From Qipengyuania vulgaris (GTDB lineage: Bacteria; Pseudomonadota; Alphaproteobacteria; Sphingomonadales; Sphingomonadaceae): a DNA stretch of 64,000 bases. Below, piece after piece: positions 9,644 through 18,438 of the stretch (positions are counted from its first letter, which is position 1; every line of letters starts with the position of its first letter). The notes under the pieces are model-generated. The model was not told where the DNA came from. It worked only from the letters and a program-made list of their open reading frames with translations, and made no database searches. The stretch covers positions 744,001 to 808,000 of the forward strand of contig NZ_WTYC01000001.1 of assembly GCF_009827325.1 (NCBI RefSeq). Direction: 5' to 3'. A program made the position numbers and the translations under genes.

Positions 9644-9677
9644 GAAAGGGCCCCTTGAAAGGGGCCCTTTCTGTTTT
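9644..9677 (+). terminator. Strong rho-independent terminator
   Basis: Arms 9644-9654 (GAAAGGGCCCC) and 9661-9671 pair perfectly over 11 bp; the flanking T9655-A9660 adds a twelfth pair around a TGAA loop. TGTTTT follows. It ends the micro-ORF transcript and isolates it from the transglutaminase-like gene that starts at 9736. Confidence 0.85.
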
Positions 9678-9735
9678 GAGTGCATGTTTGACCGCGCGGT
9701 TAGAAACTCCAAGGGCACTGCAACGTTGAGACGGT

Positions 9736-10533
9736 ATGACTATCTCTATCGCGTCTCGCTTCTCCTTCTGCCTGCCCCAGACAACAGATATACTCCTTCA
9801 ATTCGAGGCTGCTGCGATCCCAGAGCAGCGAATCTTGTCGAGCGACACTAACCTGACCGAAGCGGAACATTGCGCTTGGGTCCCGGCGCAAGATGACATC
9901 GGCGAACGCATCTGGATCAGGGCGCAAGGCGATTTCAGTGTCTCATATCGGGCGGAAGTGGAGCTCGAACGCCAACTCGCCGACATTTCCACGCTTCGCC
10001 GTCTTGAGCCTCACGACATGCCGGGCGAGGCAGTCCAGTATCTTTTCGATAGCCGTTATTGCGCTGCCGACCGATTTCAGACCTTTGTCGATGAAGAGTT
10101 CGCCGGCACTGACGGAGGCGAACGCATCGCAGCCATCAGCGACTGGATGAAGCGCAAGCTGACATACAGCCCGGGCGCCTCCGGCCCGCAAACGACCGCG
10201 CTCGATACCTTTATCGAACGACGCGGCATTTGCCGCGACTATGCGCACGTCATGATCGCTCTTGCCCGAGCCAGCACCATACCGGCGCGTTATGTAGCGT
10301 GCTATGCACCGGGCGTTGACCCGCCTGACTTTCACGCCGTGGCCGAAGTATTTCTAGACGATCCGAACACAGATGGCGGTGGTACCTGGCAGTTGGTGGA
10401 TCCGACCGGCATGGCCGACCCGTCAGAAACAGTGAAGATTGGCGTGGGTCGTGACGCTGCGGATGTGAGTTTCCTTACCAGCTTCGGGATCGCCGACTTC
10501 GGCGACAAGAGCGTGGTGGTGAAGGCATTTTGA
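9736..10533 (+). CDS. Transglutaminase-like domain protein
   Basis: 265 aa, no signal peptide. An N-terminal beta-rich region (about 1-95) precedes a transglutaminase/protease-like fold. The catalytic triad is visible: C166 in RRGICRDYAH, H200 in DFHAVAEVF and D222 in WQLVDPTG. This is the bacterial 'transglutaminase-like cysteine peptidase' group, often cytoplasmic and of unknown substrate. It stands between the terminator at 9644-9677 and the zwf operon, on the same strand as both, with a 94-base gap to zwf. No strong Shine-Dalgarno sequence precedes the ATG. Confidence 0.85.
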   Translation: MTISIASRFSFCLPQTTDILLQFEAAAIPEQRILSSDTNLTEAEHCAWVPAQDDIGERIWIRAQGDFSVSYRAEVELERQLADISTLRRLEPHDMPGEAVQYLFDSRYCAADRFQTFVDEEFAGTDGGERIAAISDWMKRKLTYSPGASGPQTTALDTFIERRGICRDYAHVMIALARASTIPARYVACYAPGVDPPDFHAVAEVFLDDPNTDGGGTWQLVDPTGMADPSETVKIGVGRDAADVSFLTSFGIADFGDKSVVVKAF

Positions 10534-10627
10534 TCGTCCTTAACGAATAGGAATGCGGCGGTCTGGCGCAGTTCCTGCCACGCTGATAACACGATGACCA
10601 AGGGAGAAGCGTGTCAATGGATCGTAT

Positions 10628-12076
10628 ATGGCGGAAGTGAAGTTCGAGGCCGATCGGCTGCTTTTGTTCGGAGCGACCGGCGATTTGTCGCAGCGGATGC
10701 TGTTGCCCTCGCTCTGCGCACTACACGCCGATGGATTGCTCGATCCAGACCTGAGGATCATTGCCACCGCACGATCCGAAATGACGACAAAGGATTTTCG
10801 GCAGTTTGCGCGCGAAGCACTGGAAAAACATCTGCCGAAGAACAGGCGCGGCCCGATGGCCGACTTCCTTAACCGGCTTAGCTACATCCCGGTCGATGCT
10901 ACCACCCCGGAAGGCTATGACGCGCTCGCAGCAGAGGTGGGCCAGTACCGCGGCCTTGCCATTTTCCTATCGACTGCCCCGAGCCTTTTCGAACCAACAA
11001 TTTCCGGACTTAAGTGGGTCGGACTGACGAATGGCACTGCCCGCATCGCGCTCGAGAAACCGCTCGGCACCGATCTGGCCAGCAGCTGCGAAATCAACGA
11101 TGCGGTAGCAAAGGCATTCAGCGAAGACCGTATTTTTCGCATCGACCATTACCTCGGCAAGGAGACAGTGCAGAATCTTCTGGCACTGCGTTTCGCCAAC
11201 ATTCTGCTCGAGCCCGTCTGGAACTCGAACTACATAGAGCACGTCCAGATCACGGTTGCGGAAACCGTCGGCCTGGAATCGCGCGTTGCCTATTATGATG
11301 ACAGTGGCGCCCTGCGCGACATGGTTCAGAACCACATGCTGCAGCTGCTGGCGCTCGTTGCGATGGAGCCGCCCACCAGTTTCGAAGCTACGGCTGTGCG
11401 CGACGAGAAGGTCAAGGTCCTGCGCGCATTGCGGCCGGTCAATGCGGAGGAGGTCGTCACCGGCCAGTATCGCGCCGGTGCGGTCGAAAGGAAAAGCGTG
11501 CCCGGCTATGATGAGGAACTGGGCAAGGACAGCGTTACCGAAACTTATGTCGCACTCAAGGCACATGTCGACAACTGGCGCTGGCGCGGCGTGCCCTTCT
11601 ACCTTCGGCACGGCAAACGCATGCCTGAACGCGTAACCGAAATCGTGGTCCAGTTTCGCTGCATCCCGCATTCGATTTTCGAAGGTCGTGGCGCGAAGAC
11701 CGAGCCAAACCGGTTGGTGATAGAAATCCAGCCGAAGGAAAACATTCAGTTGACCATGATGGCGAAGGTACCGGGCCTCGGAAACGAAGGGCTGCGACTG
11801 CGGCCTGTCCCGCTCGATATCACCATGCCCGATGCATTTTCGGACGTGGTGCGTCGCATCGCCTACGAGCGACTACTGCTCGATCTCATCAACGGCGACC
11901 AGACATTGTTCGTCCGTCGTGACGAGATCGAAGCACAGTGGGACTTTATCGACCACATTCGAAGGCTCTGGACAGAGAACGGCACGCAGCCGAAGCCTTA
12001 TGCTGCGGGCACCTGGGGGCCGAGCGCCGCCATCGCGCTCGCCGAACGAGACGGGGTCACCTGGCACGATGACTAA
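10628..12076 (+). CDS. zwf: Glucose-6-phosphate 1-dehydrogenase
   Basis: 482 aa. It oxidises glucose-6-phosphate to 6-phosphogluconolactone with NAD(P)+. The Rossmann motif is GATGDLS at 15-21 and the substrate/catalytic signature RIDHYLGKE is at 171-179. It is the first gene of an overlapping Entner-Doudoroff operon; edd starts eight bases before its stop. No gene for 6-phosphogluconolactonase (pgl) is in the cluster. The start ATG at 10628 gives the natural N-terminus; no good Shine-Dalgarno sequence is seen. Confidence 0.97.
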   Translation: MAEVKFEADRLLLFGATGDLSQRMLLPSLCALHADGLLDPDLRIIATARSEMTTKDFRQFAREALEKHLPKNRRGPMADFLNRLSYIPVDATTPEGYDALAAEVGQYRGLAIFLSTAPSLFEPTISGLKWVGLTNGTARIALEKPLGTDLASSCEINDAVAKAFSEDRIFRIDHYLGKETVQNLLALRFANILLEPVWNSNYIEHVQITVAETVGLESRVAYYDDSGALRDMVQNHMLQLLALVAMEPPTSFEATAVRDEKVKVLRALRPVNAEEVVTGQYRAGAVERKSVPGYDEELGKDSVTETYVALKAHVDNWRWRGVPFYLRHGKRMPERVTEIVVQFRCIPHSIFEGRGAKTEPNRLVIEIQPKENIQLTMMAKVPGLGNEGLRLRPVPLDITMPDAFSDVVRRIAYERLLLDLINGDQTLFVRRDEIEAQWDFIDHIRRLWTENGTQPKPYAAGTWGPSAAIALAERDGVTWHDD

Positions 12077-13883
12077 ACAGCTTAACGATACGATCCACCG
12101 CGTAACCCAGCGAGTGATCGAAAACTCGCGCAGATCGCGCAACGACTATCTCGACCTGATGGACCGCGAGGGTGATCGGCAGGTAAACCGCGGAACCATG
12201 TCCTGCTCCAACCTCGCGCATGCCTACGCGGGGGCCGAGGAAGACCAGACGGCAATCATGGCCGCGCGCGGACCAAACCTCGGCATCGTATCGGCTTATA
12301 ACGATATGCTGTCGGCCCACCAGCCATACTATCGCTACCCGGAACGAATGAAGATTTGGGCGCGCGAAGTGGGCGCGACCGTGCAGGTTGCTGGCGGTAC
12401 GCCAGCCATGTGCGACGGCGTGACGCAAGGCGAAGACGGGATGGAACTCTCGCTCTTCAGCCGCGATACCATCGCGCTCTCCACCGTCGTCGCGCTTAGC
12501 CACGCGATGTATGATGGCGTGGCACTGCTGGGAATTTGCGACAAGATCGTGCCCGGCTTGCTGATGGGCGCTCTGCGGTTCGGACACCTGCCAGCGATCT
12601 TCGTGCCTTCGGGACCGATGGGGACGGGCATCTCGAACAAGGAAAAGCAGCGGACCCGCCAGCTCTATGCCGAGGGCAAGGTTGGGCGCAAGGAATTACT
12701 GGCGAGCGAAATGGGCAGCTATCACTCGCCAGGCACCTGCACCTTCTACGGCACCGCCAATTCCAACCAGATGATGATGGAGATGATGGGTCTCCACGTA
12801 CCGGGTGCAGCCTTTGTGCCTCCGGGTGTCAAGCTTCGGCAGGAAATGAGCCGGGCGGCGACGCAGCGGCTTGCCGCGATAAACAAGGACGGCGACGATT
12901 TCCGTCCGCTCGGTCGCGTAGTAGACGAAAAGGCGATCATCAACGCCGCCATCGGACTCCTCGCCACAGGCGGCTCGACGAACCATGCAATCCACATTCC
13001 TGCCATGGCCCGGGCGGCGGGCATCATCTTCGACTGGACCGACCTCGCCGAACTTTCGCGCGCCGTACCGCTGGTGGCACGCGTCTATCCTAACGGATCG
13101 GGCGACGTGAACCACTTTCATGACGCGGGCGGCATGGGTTATGTCATCGGGACGCTTCTCGATGAAGGGCTGGCGCATGGTGATATCCTCACGGTCTGGG
13201 ATGGCGGTTTCGAAGCCTATTCGCACGAGCCGGGCATGGATGGCGATACGCTGACCTGGCGTGATCCCGGGCCTAGCGGCGATACCGAGATGCTTCGTCC
13301 CGCTTCCGACCCGTTTCAAAGCGATGGCGGAATGCGGCTGGTCGAGGGCAACATTGGCCGCGCCTGCTTCAAATCTTCCGCAGTCGACCGCGAGCGCTGG
13401 ACGGTGGAAGCCCCCTGCCGCATTTTCGAGGACCAACCCTCGGTCAACGAGGCCTTCCGCAAAGGAGAACTCGACCGCGACGTTGTGGTTGTCGTCCGCT
13501 TTCAGGGTCCGCGCGCAAACGGAATGCCCGAACTGCACAAGCTCACTCCTGCTCTTGGGGTGTTACAGGACCGGGGCTACCGGGTAGCGCTGGTAACCGA
13601 TGGACGCATGTCTGGAGCGAGCGGCAAGGTCCCGGCGGCGATCCACTGCACGCCCGAGGCCTTGGGGGGAGGCCCTCTATCCAGACTGCGCGATGGGGAC
13701 GTGGTCCGGGTGTGTGCCGAAACCGGCACGCTTGCGACTACCGCTGACCTCGGCACCCGGGACCCGGCACCAGAGCCCCAGCCCAAAATCGGTATGGGAC
13801 GCGAATTCTTCGCCATGTTCCGGGCTAACGCAGATGGTGCCGAGCAGGGTGCTTCGTCAATGCTAGCCATGGCGGAATTGTAA
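12069..13883 (+). CDS. edd: Phosphogluconate dehydratase
   Basis: 604 aa, an IlvD/Edd-family [4Fe-4S] dehydratase converting 6-phosphogluconate to 2-keto-3-deoxy-6-phosphogluconate. The opening, with NSRRSRNDYLDLMDRE and later SCSNLAHAYAG, is typical of Edd and not of IlvD. CDG (in MCDGVTQG) and GICDK supply cluster cysteines, and GRMSGASG is near the C-terminus. The frame is open upstream to 11832, but the ATG at 12069 fits the family start and overlaps the zwf stop by eight bases, as expected for coupled translation. Confidence 0.97.
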   Translation: MTKQLNDTIHRVTQRVIENSRRSRNDYLDLMDREGDRQVNRGTMSCSNLAHAYAGAEEDQTAIMAARGPNLGIVSAYNDMLSAHQPYYRYPERMKIWAREVGATVQVAGGTPAMCDGVTQGEDGMELSLFSRDTIALSTVVALSHAMYDGVALLGICDKIVPGLLMGALRFGHLPAIFVPSGPMGTGISNKEKQRTRQLYAEGKVGRKELLASEMGSYHSPGTCTFYGTANSNQMMMEMMGLHVPGAAFVPPGVKLRQEMSRAATQRLAAINKDGDDFRPLGRVVDEKAIINAAIGLLATGGSTNHAIHIPAMARAAGIIFDWTDLAELSRAVPLVARVYPNGSGDVNHFHDAGGMGYVIGTLLDEGLAHGDILTVWDGGFEAYSHEPGMDGDTLTWRDPGPSGDTEMLRPASDPFQSDGGMRLVEGNIGRACFKSSAVDRERWTVEAPCRIFEDQPSVNEAFRKGELDRDVVVVVRFQGPRANGMPELHKLTPALGVLQDRGYRVALVTDGRMSGASGKVPAAIHCTPEALGGGPLSRLRDGDVVRVCAETGTLATTADLGTRDPAPEPQPKIGMGREFFAMFRANADGAEQGASSMLAMAEL

Positions 13884-13884
13884 G

Positions 13885-14868
13885 ATGGACCTCGTCAGCG
13901 TCGACATCGGCGGCACCCATGCGCGTTTTTCGATTGCCAGCATTTTGGCCGATGGATCGATCTCGCTCAGCGACCCTGAAACGATCCACACAGAGGATCA
14001 TGCGAGCTTCCAGACAGCTTGGGAGGATTTCCGCGAGCGTATGGGGGGCAATCTCCCCCCGCGCGTTTCGATGGCGATCGCTGGCCCGGTGGGCGGCGAA
14101 GTCATCCGCTTTACCAATAACCCGTGGATCATCCGCCCAGCGCTGGTGCAGGAAAAGCTCGGGTCCGAAAAATACACCATCGTCAATGATTTTGAGGCCG
14201 TGGCGCATGCAGTTGCCCGGGTTGGTCAAGACGAGTTCATTCACCTCTCTGGTCCCGACAAACCGCTCTCTCCCACTGGGCGGTTGAGCGTGCTCGGCCC
14301 GGGCACGGGTCTTGGCGTCGCCCACCTGTACCGCGAGCCCGACGGGACATATCGCGTGTCGGCCACCGAAGGCGGCCACATCGATTTCGCTCCGCTCGAC
14401 CAGATCGACGATGCGATCCTTGCCCGGTTGCGAAAGCGCCACAACCGCGTCTCCGTTGAACGCGTAGTTGCAGGGCCGGCAATCTCCGACATTTACCAGA
14501 CGCTCGCCGTGATGGAAGGCAAGCCGGTCGCGGAGGAAGACGATATCGCGATCTGGACCCGCGGGCAGGATGGCAGCGACAGCCTCGCTGCTGCGGCCGT
14601 CGATCGCTTCTGTATGGCTCTCGGCAGCGTAGCCGGCGACATCGCGCTGGCCCAAGGCGGCTTCGGCGGTGTCGTTATCGCAGGCGGTTTGGGCTACAGA
14701 ATTCGCGAAACGCTGGTGAAGTCAGGCTTTGCCGAGCGTTTCAAGGCCAAGGGCCGCTTTCAGGAGCTTATGGCCTCAATCCCGGTCAAGCTTATCGTTC
14801 ACCCGCAGCCAGGCCTCTTCGGTGCCGCGGCAGCCTATGCTTCAGAACACGGGATTTCCGACTCATGA
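13885..14868 (+). CDS. glk: Glucokinase
   Basis: 327 aa, hexokinase/ASKHA fold, phosphorylating free glucose to glucose-6-phosphate with ATP. The phosphate-binding DIGGTHAR motif is at 7-14 and the catalytic Asp is D102 in VNDFEA. GPGTGLGVAHL and a late glycine-rich IAGGLGYRI segment complete the fold. It starts one base after the edd stop and its stop overlaps the eda ATG (ATGA). Having glk inside the Entner-Doudoroff operon implies import of free glucose without a sugar PTS. Confidence 0.95.
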   Translation: MDLVSVDIGGTHARFSIASILADGSISLSDPETIHTEDHASFQTAWEDFRERMGGNLPPRVSMAIAGPVGGEVIRFTNNPWIIRPALVQEKLGSEKYTIVNDFEAVAHAVARVGQDEFIHLSGPDKPLSPTGRLSVLGPGTGLGVAHLYREPDGTYRVSATEGGHIDFAPLDQIDDAILARLRKRHNRVSVERVVAGPAISDIYQTLAVMEGKPVAEEDDIAIWTRGQDGSDSLAAAAVDRFCMALGSVAGDIALAQGGFGGVVIAGGLGYRIRETLVKSGFAERFKAKGRFQELMASIPVKLIVHPQPGLFGAAAAYASEHGISDS

Positions 14869-15479
14869 CGACCATCGCCGACATCATGCAGACCGCGCCG
14901 GTTATCCCGGTGATCGTGGTAGACGAGGTGGAACATGCCGTACCGCTCGCACGCGCTCTCGTAGCAGGCGGATTGCGCGTGCTCGAAGTCACTTTACGGA
15001 CGCCCGCAGCGCTCGATGCGATCCGTGCGATGAAAAACGTGGACGGCGCCATCGTGGGCGCGGGCACTGTCACCAATCAGCAAGAACTTGCCGCTGCCAT
15101 CGAGGCGGGCAGCGAGTTCATTGTCTCGCCAGGCCTTACCGATACCCTCGGGAAAGCGGCGATCCGCGAGCGTATCCCTTTCCTTCCGGGCATCGCCAAT
15201 GCGGGCGACATTATGCGAGGCCTGGATCTCGGCCTCACCCACTTCAAGTTTTTCCCGGCCATGGCGGCAGGCGGACTACCTGCGCTCAAGGCACTTGCAG
15301 CACCGTTCGGGCAATGCCGCTTCTGCCCGACCGGCGGCATCACACTCGAGAATGCACCCGAATGGCTTGGATTCGATCCGGTCCATTGCGTGGGCGGCAG
15401 TTGGGTAGCGCCGCGCGGCGCGGTCGATGAAGTCACGGTTGAGAAGGTGGCACGCGAAGCGGCTTCATTGGCCAGCTAG
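14865..15479 (+). CDS. eda: KDPG / 4-hydroxy-2-oxoglutarate aldolase
   Basis: 204 aa class I aldolase splitting KDPG to pyruvate and glyceraldehyde-3-phosphate. The Schiff-base Lys is K128 in THFKFFPA, with the catalytic Glu E41 and R45 in LEVTLRT, and the GAGTVT phosphate loop is present. Its ATG overlaps the glk stop by four bases and its TAG overlaps the tail of the convergent tilS. It is the last gene of zwf-edd-glk-eda. Confidence 0.97.
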   Translation: MTTIADIMQTAPVIPVIVVDEVEHAVPLARALVAGGLRVLEVTLRTPAALDAIRAMKNVDGAIVGAGTVTNQQELAAAIEAGSEFIVSPGLTDTLGKAAIRERIPFLPGIANAGDIMRGLDLGLTHFKFFPAMAAGGLPALKALAAPFGQCRFCPTGGITLENAPEWLGFDPVHCVGGSWVAPRGAVDEVTVEKVAREAASLAS

Positions 15480-16459
15480 CCGGTTCGTCGGGGATTTTCG
15501 CGGCGGAAAATCCACAATCTTTCGCCTTCCAGATCGCGCACGTCCGCTTGCAACCCGGCAATATTGGTCTTGATACCCCGCGTGAGACTCTCGACCAGAG
15601 CCGCCCCCACGCGCTGGTCGATCTGCAAACCAAAGCGGCGAAAGATTGCGCGGATCACACCGCCCTTCACCAACGTCCCGCGGACGCCTGTGCGCAGTGC
15701 TTGATAGATCGCCTCCTCGCCGTCGAAACTCACGCGTTCGATATATTCGCGGTCGACCACCCATTTCAGTGTTTCATCGGCCTCCGCCAAGTAGCGAGCA
15801 CTTCGACCGATTGCGGTCACATCGAGCCAGTCGCAACGGGAGAGGTTCTGCCGCATTCGCACCCGATCGAAATCGACATTCTCGTTCGAGGGGTCCTCGA
15901 CAGGCGACCATCCCAAACTCTTCACCAAGTCGACCAGTTCGGCTCGCTTCCAGCCGAGCAGCGGTCTGACCAGTCTTATCGGTGCATTGGGCAAACTTCC
16001 CAAAGCTCTAATAGATGCGAGGCCTGATATTCCGCTGCCGCGATTGAGCCGCATCAGGAAGGTCTCGGCCTGGTCGTCCATCTGATGTGCTGTGGAAAGC
16101 CCGTCGAGATCGCGATCCACGCACCATTGCCCAAGCGCTTCGTAACGGGCGGCGCGGGCGCGGTCCTGGAGGTTACCCTCGGCCACTTCGACCTGAAGCG
16201 TCTGATGGGGTACGCCTATCTCTGAGCAATAGTTCGCCGCTAATTCTGCCTCCCTGGCGCTTTCCCTACGCAAACGGTGATCGACAGTTGCCGCCTCTAC
16301 CCTCTCCGGCAAAGCTGCATGGGCCAGCAGCAGCAGGGCAAGGCTGTCACCCCCGCCGGACAACGCAATGCCCAGTTTCTGCGGTCCGCCCTCGGTGTAT
16401 GGCCACAGTGCGGAAAGATCCGCCCGGAACCGCTCGACCAGTTCCGGATCGACAATCAT
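15476..16459 (-). CDS. tilS: tRNA(Ile)-lysidine synthase
   Basis: A PP-loop ATPase that converts C34 of the CAU anticodon of tRNA-Ile2 to lysidine. The ATP-binding SGGGDS motif is at 34-39, with STAHQMDDQAETFLMRL and a GISGL segment further on. At 327 aa it is shorter than the E. coli enzyme (over 400 aa) and lacks most of the C-terminal domains, which is common in alphaproteobacteria. It follows cpoB by one base on the same strand, matching the known pal-ybgF-tilS order. The start is the ATG at 16459. Confidence 0.94.
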   Translation of the reverse strand: MIVDPELVERFRADLSALWPYTEGGPQKLGIALSGGGDSLALLLLAHAALPERVEAATVDHRLRRESAREAELAANYCSEIGVPHQTLQVEVAEGNLQDRARAARYEALGQWCVDRDLDGLSTAHQMDDQAETFLMRLNRGSGISGLASIRALGSLPNAPIRLVRPLLGWKRAELVDLVKSLGWSPVEDPSNENVDFDRVRMRQNLSRCDWLDVTAIGRSARYLAEADETLKWVVDREYIERVSFDGEEAIYQALRTGVRGTLVKGGVIRAIFRRFGLQIDQRVGAALVESLTRGIKTNIAGLQADVRDLEGERLWIFRRENPRRTG

Positions 16460-16460
16460 C

Positions 16461-17345
16461 TCAGCTGCAAGTCACTTTGCTACGCGCGGCAGCATAGTCT
16501 CCCTGCAATCGACCGGTCGCGAGCGCAGGATAAGTCGCGCCAAACTCGGACAGTGCGATGCAGGCGCGCTCGGTGTCTTTCAGGGCGATCATAGCTTTCG
16601 CAAGATAGAGCAGGCTATCGCCGGCCCGTGCGCCGTTCTTGTCAGCCTGATAGTTGCGCAAGAACCAAGGCGCAGCTTCGGTGGGCTTACCATCGTCCAG
16701 ATAGGCGCGGCCCAGCAAATTGCGGCCATAGCTGGTGCGGGAATGGTTCGGATACTTCTCAACGAACATCGTCAGTTGTTGCTGAGCTTCGGGAAAAAAG
16801 CCTGCATCCCACAATCGAAAACCATAGGAATATTCATCGTCCCCGGCATCGTCGGTCTGCGGCTTGGCAATAGCCTGAACGGCGGCAAGGCGCGCGGGGT
16901 CCGGCCGGGAAACGGGCGCAGGCGTGGAAACTGCTCCGGCCGAGGGATTTGTCCGGACAGGTTCCGGAGCAGGCGCCCTTGCTGTTTCCAATGTTTCGAG
17001 GCGAGTCTCCAGGAGCCTCATTGAATTGGCTCCTTCCTCATATTCGGAGGTCAGACGCTGAAGCTGACTTTCAAGCGCATCGAGACGGGCGAGAATATCC
17101 GTCACCGCCGTGGTCGATGGTGCGGGCGAAGCAGTCGCTCCGCCCGTCGTCGGGGCCGTGATCTGCGGCTCGAAATAACGCCCATCCCCACCTGGGAATA
17201 CCTTGCGCTGCAATGCACGAACTTCCGATTCCAGCTTGCGGATTCTCGCTTCTTCACCATCTTGCGCTGCTAGCGGCATGGAGGTGGCGATCAGAGCCAT
17301 TGCGATGCCGCCTAGGCCGAAAATGCGAGCACTACGAAAGATCAT
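16461..17345 (-). CDS. cpoB: Tol-Pal system protein CpoB/YbgF (TPR)
   Basis: A periplasmic Tol-Pal coordinator linked to outer-membrane constriction. With the ATG at 17345 it is 294 aa: a signal peptide (about 1-27, ending PLAAQ), a short coiled coil (RIRKLESEVRALQRK), a Pro/Thr/Ala-rich linker, a second coil and a C-terminal TPR region (about 170-294) with repeats such as DAGFFPEAQQQL and YLDDGKPTEAAPW. The frame is open further upstream (to 17426), but this start gives a clean signal peptide and has AAGGA upstream. tilS follows at once; pal and tolB are not in the window. Confidence 0.88.
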   Translation of the reverse strand: MIFRSARIFGLGGIAMALIATSMPLAAQDGEEARIRKLESEVRALQRKVFPGGDGRYFEPQITAPTTGGATASPAPSTTAVTDILARLDALESQLQRLTSEYEEGANSMRLLETRLETLETARAPAPEPVRTNPSAGAVSTPAPVSRPDPARLAAVQAIAKPQTDDAGDDEYSYGFRLWDAGFFPEAQQQLTMFVEKYPNHSRTSYGRNLLGRAYLDDGKPTEAAPWFLRNYQADKNGARAGDSLLYLAKAMIALKDTERACIALSEFGATYPALATGRLQGDYAAARSKVTCS

Positions 17346-17455
17346 GGGGTGCAAGTTCCTTGCTGGATAATTCATCGATGCGAAAAATGCCGTAGCCCGG
17401 CGATGCTGTCGAGGGGATGAAGGCACCTTATCCGCCGCTGGCGTTGATGCGGCGG

Positions 17456-18298
17456 CTAGGTGTCAGGAGAAGCTGCCCCAGCAGATTCCGGGGGCTGCGA
17501 AGAGGTCGCCTGGTCACTGCGCGCCAGTAGCGCTTCCGCACTGACGGGGACATCACGTACGATGGTGTCTTCCTCAGTCAGCTTGGGTACCTCGCGACCG
17601 CCTATCGTGATGGCGAGCGCATAGGGACGACCGGTCCAAAGCTGCGGACCTTCGGCACCTTCAGGTACCGTGTAACTATCCCCTTGGTCCATCTGCGCCT
17701 CGTACAGGCGCGTCCCCCTCGCGTCGTAGAACTTCACCCATGTGCCATCCATCTCGCTTGTGAAGACAACCGGTCCCCCAACCGGCTGAGGCGTGGGCAC
17801 TGCTTCTTGGGGAGGCGTGTCGCTGCTCGCGACCTGCTCTTCCGGTCCCTGCAAGGGAGCAGGTCCAAGTCCGGGCGCGAAGTAGCTCGAATAAAAGGCA
17901 TAAACCCCGCCGAGCAGCAAAACACCAGCTAGGATAGCGAACCACACCAAGCCGCGACCCGGCACGCGCGCCGGATCGCCAGGCTCGAACTTGGCCGGTC
18001 GTTCGATTGCTTGCGGACGATCCTCTGCAAGTTCTGCGCGCACCATATCCAGCATCTCTTTCTCGTCGAGATTGAGCGTTCGGGCATAGGTGCGGGTAAA
18101 ACCGATCGCGTAGGTTCGCGACGGCAGGGCCGCAAAATCACCGGCTTCTATGGTTTGAAGGTGTCGCTTGGGAATACGCGTTTCGGCTGCGACCTGATCA
18201 ATTTCGAGGCCTTTCGCCTCGCGCGCCTGGCGCAATCGATCGCCCACCCGTCCTGAAGGCGCGGTGTTCTCTTCGACGATGTCGTCTTCTTCTTCCAT
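17456..18298 (-). CDS. RodZ-like HTH and DUF4115 membrane protein
   Basis: 280 aa. A cytoplasmic helix-turn-helix domain of the RodZ type (about 17-85, GDRLRQAREAKGLEIDQVA) is followed by a single TM (about 117-138), a Pro-rich linker and a periplasmic DUF4115 domain (about 195-265). RodZ ties MreB filaments to the cell wall elongation machinery. The start ATG at 18298 is well defined by the acidic N-terminus MEEEDD. It lies downstream of ptsP and upstream of cpoB on the minus strand. Confidence 0.85.
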   Translation of the reverse strand: MEEEDDIVEENTAPSGRVGDRLRQAREAKGLEIDQVAAETRIPKRHLQTIEAGDFAALPSRTYAIGFTRTYARTLNLDEKEMLDMVRAELAEDRPQAIERPAKFEPGDPARVPGRGLVWFAILAGVLLLGGVYAFYSSYFAPGLGPAPLQGPEEQVASSDTPPQEAVPTPQPVGGPVVFTSEMDGTWVKFYDARGTRLYEAQMDQGDSYTVPEGAEGPQLWTGRPYALAITIGGREVPKLTEEDTIVRDVPVSAEALLARSDQATSSQPPESAGAASPDT

Positions 18299-18322
18299 GC
18301 GATTCCCGAATTCCTGAGGCCC

Positions 18323-18344
18323 CGCGGGTATTTTCGGTCCCGCG
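18323..18344 (-). repeat. Inverted repeat in the leader of the RodZ-like gene
   Basis: CGCGGG at 18323-18328 and CCCGCG at 18339-18344 pair around a 10-base loop, 25 bases before the start codon of the RodZ-like gene. No T run follows on the minus strand, so it is more likely a leader hairpin or operator than a terminator. The rest of the 140-base gap to ptsP shows nothing I can name. Confidence 0.35.
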
Positions 18345-18438
18345 AAAACGCACAGAAGGTGTAGCAGCTACCATGTCAACCGGCCAGTCGGTACCGGAAC
18401 GACCCGAAACCGACGAAGTGCGCCGGACGAGCGACGGT

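Larger units (their letters stand above)
9526..9678 (+). ncRNA. Candidate structured small RNA carrying the 11-codon ORF
   Basis: Predicted unit from the start inferred downstream of the 9490-9519 promoter to the terminator. It has three stacked hairpins: SD-sequestering (9558-9577), stop-codon loop (9610-9625) and terminator (9644-9671). A perfect 10-base palindrome ACAAGCTTGT lies at 9625-9634. Boundaries are inferred. Confidence 0.45.

Noticed and set aside
9585-9677. Reading the micro-ORF as the classic trp leader peptide controlling a downstream biosynthetic gene
   Set aside because: No trp gene follows; the next gene is transglutaminase-like and the terminator sits within 60 bases of the ORF. 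Kept only as an analogy.
11832-12068. N-terminal extension of edd overlapping the end of zwf
   Set aside because: It lies on zwf in another frame; the ATG at 12069 gives the family start.
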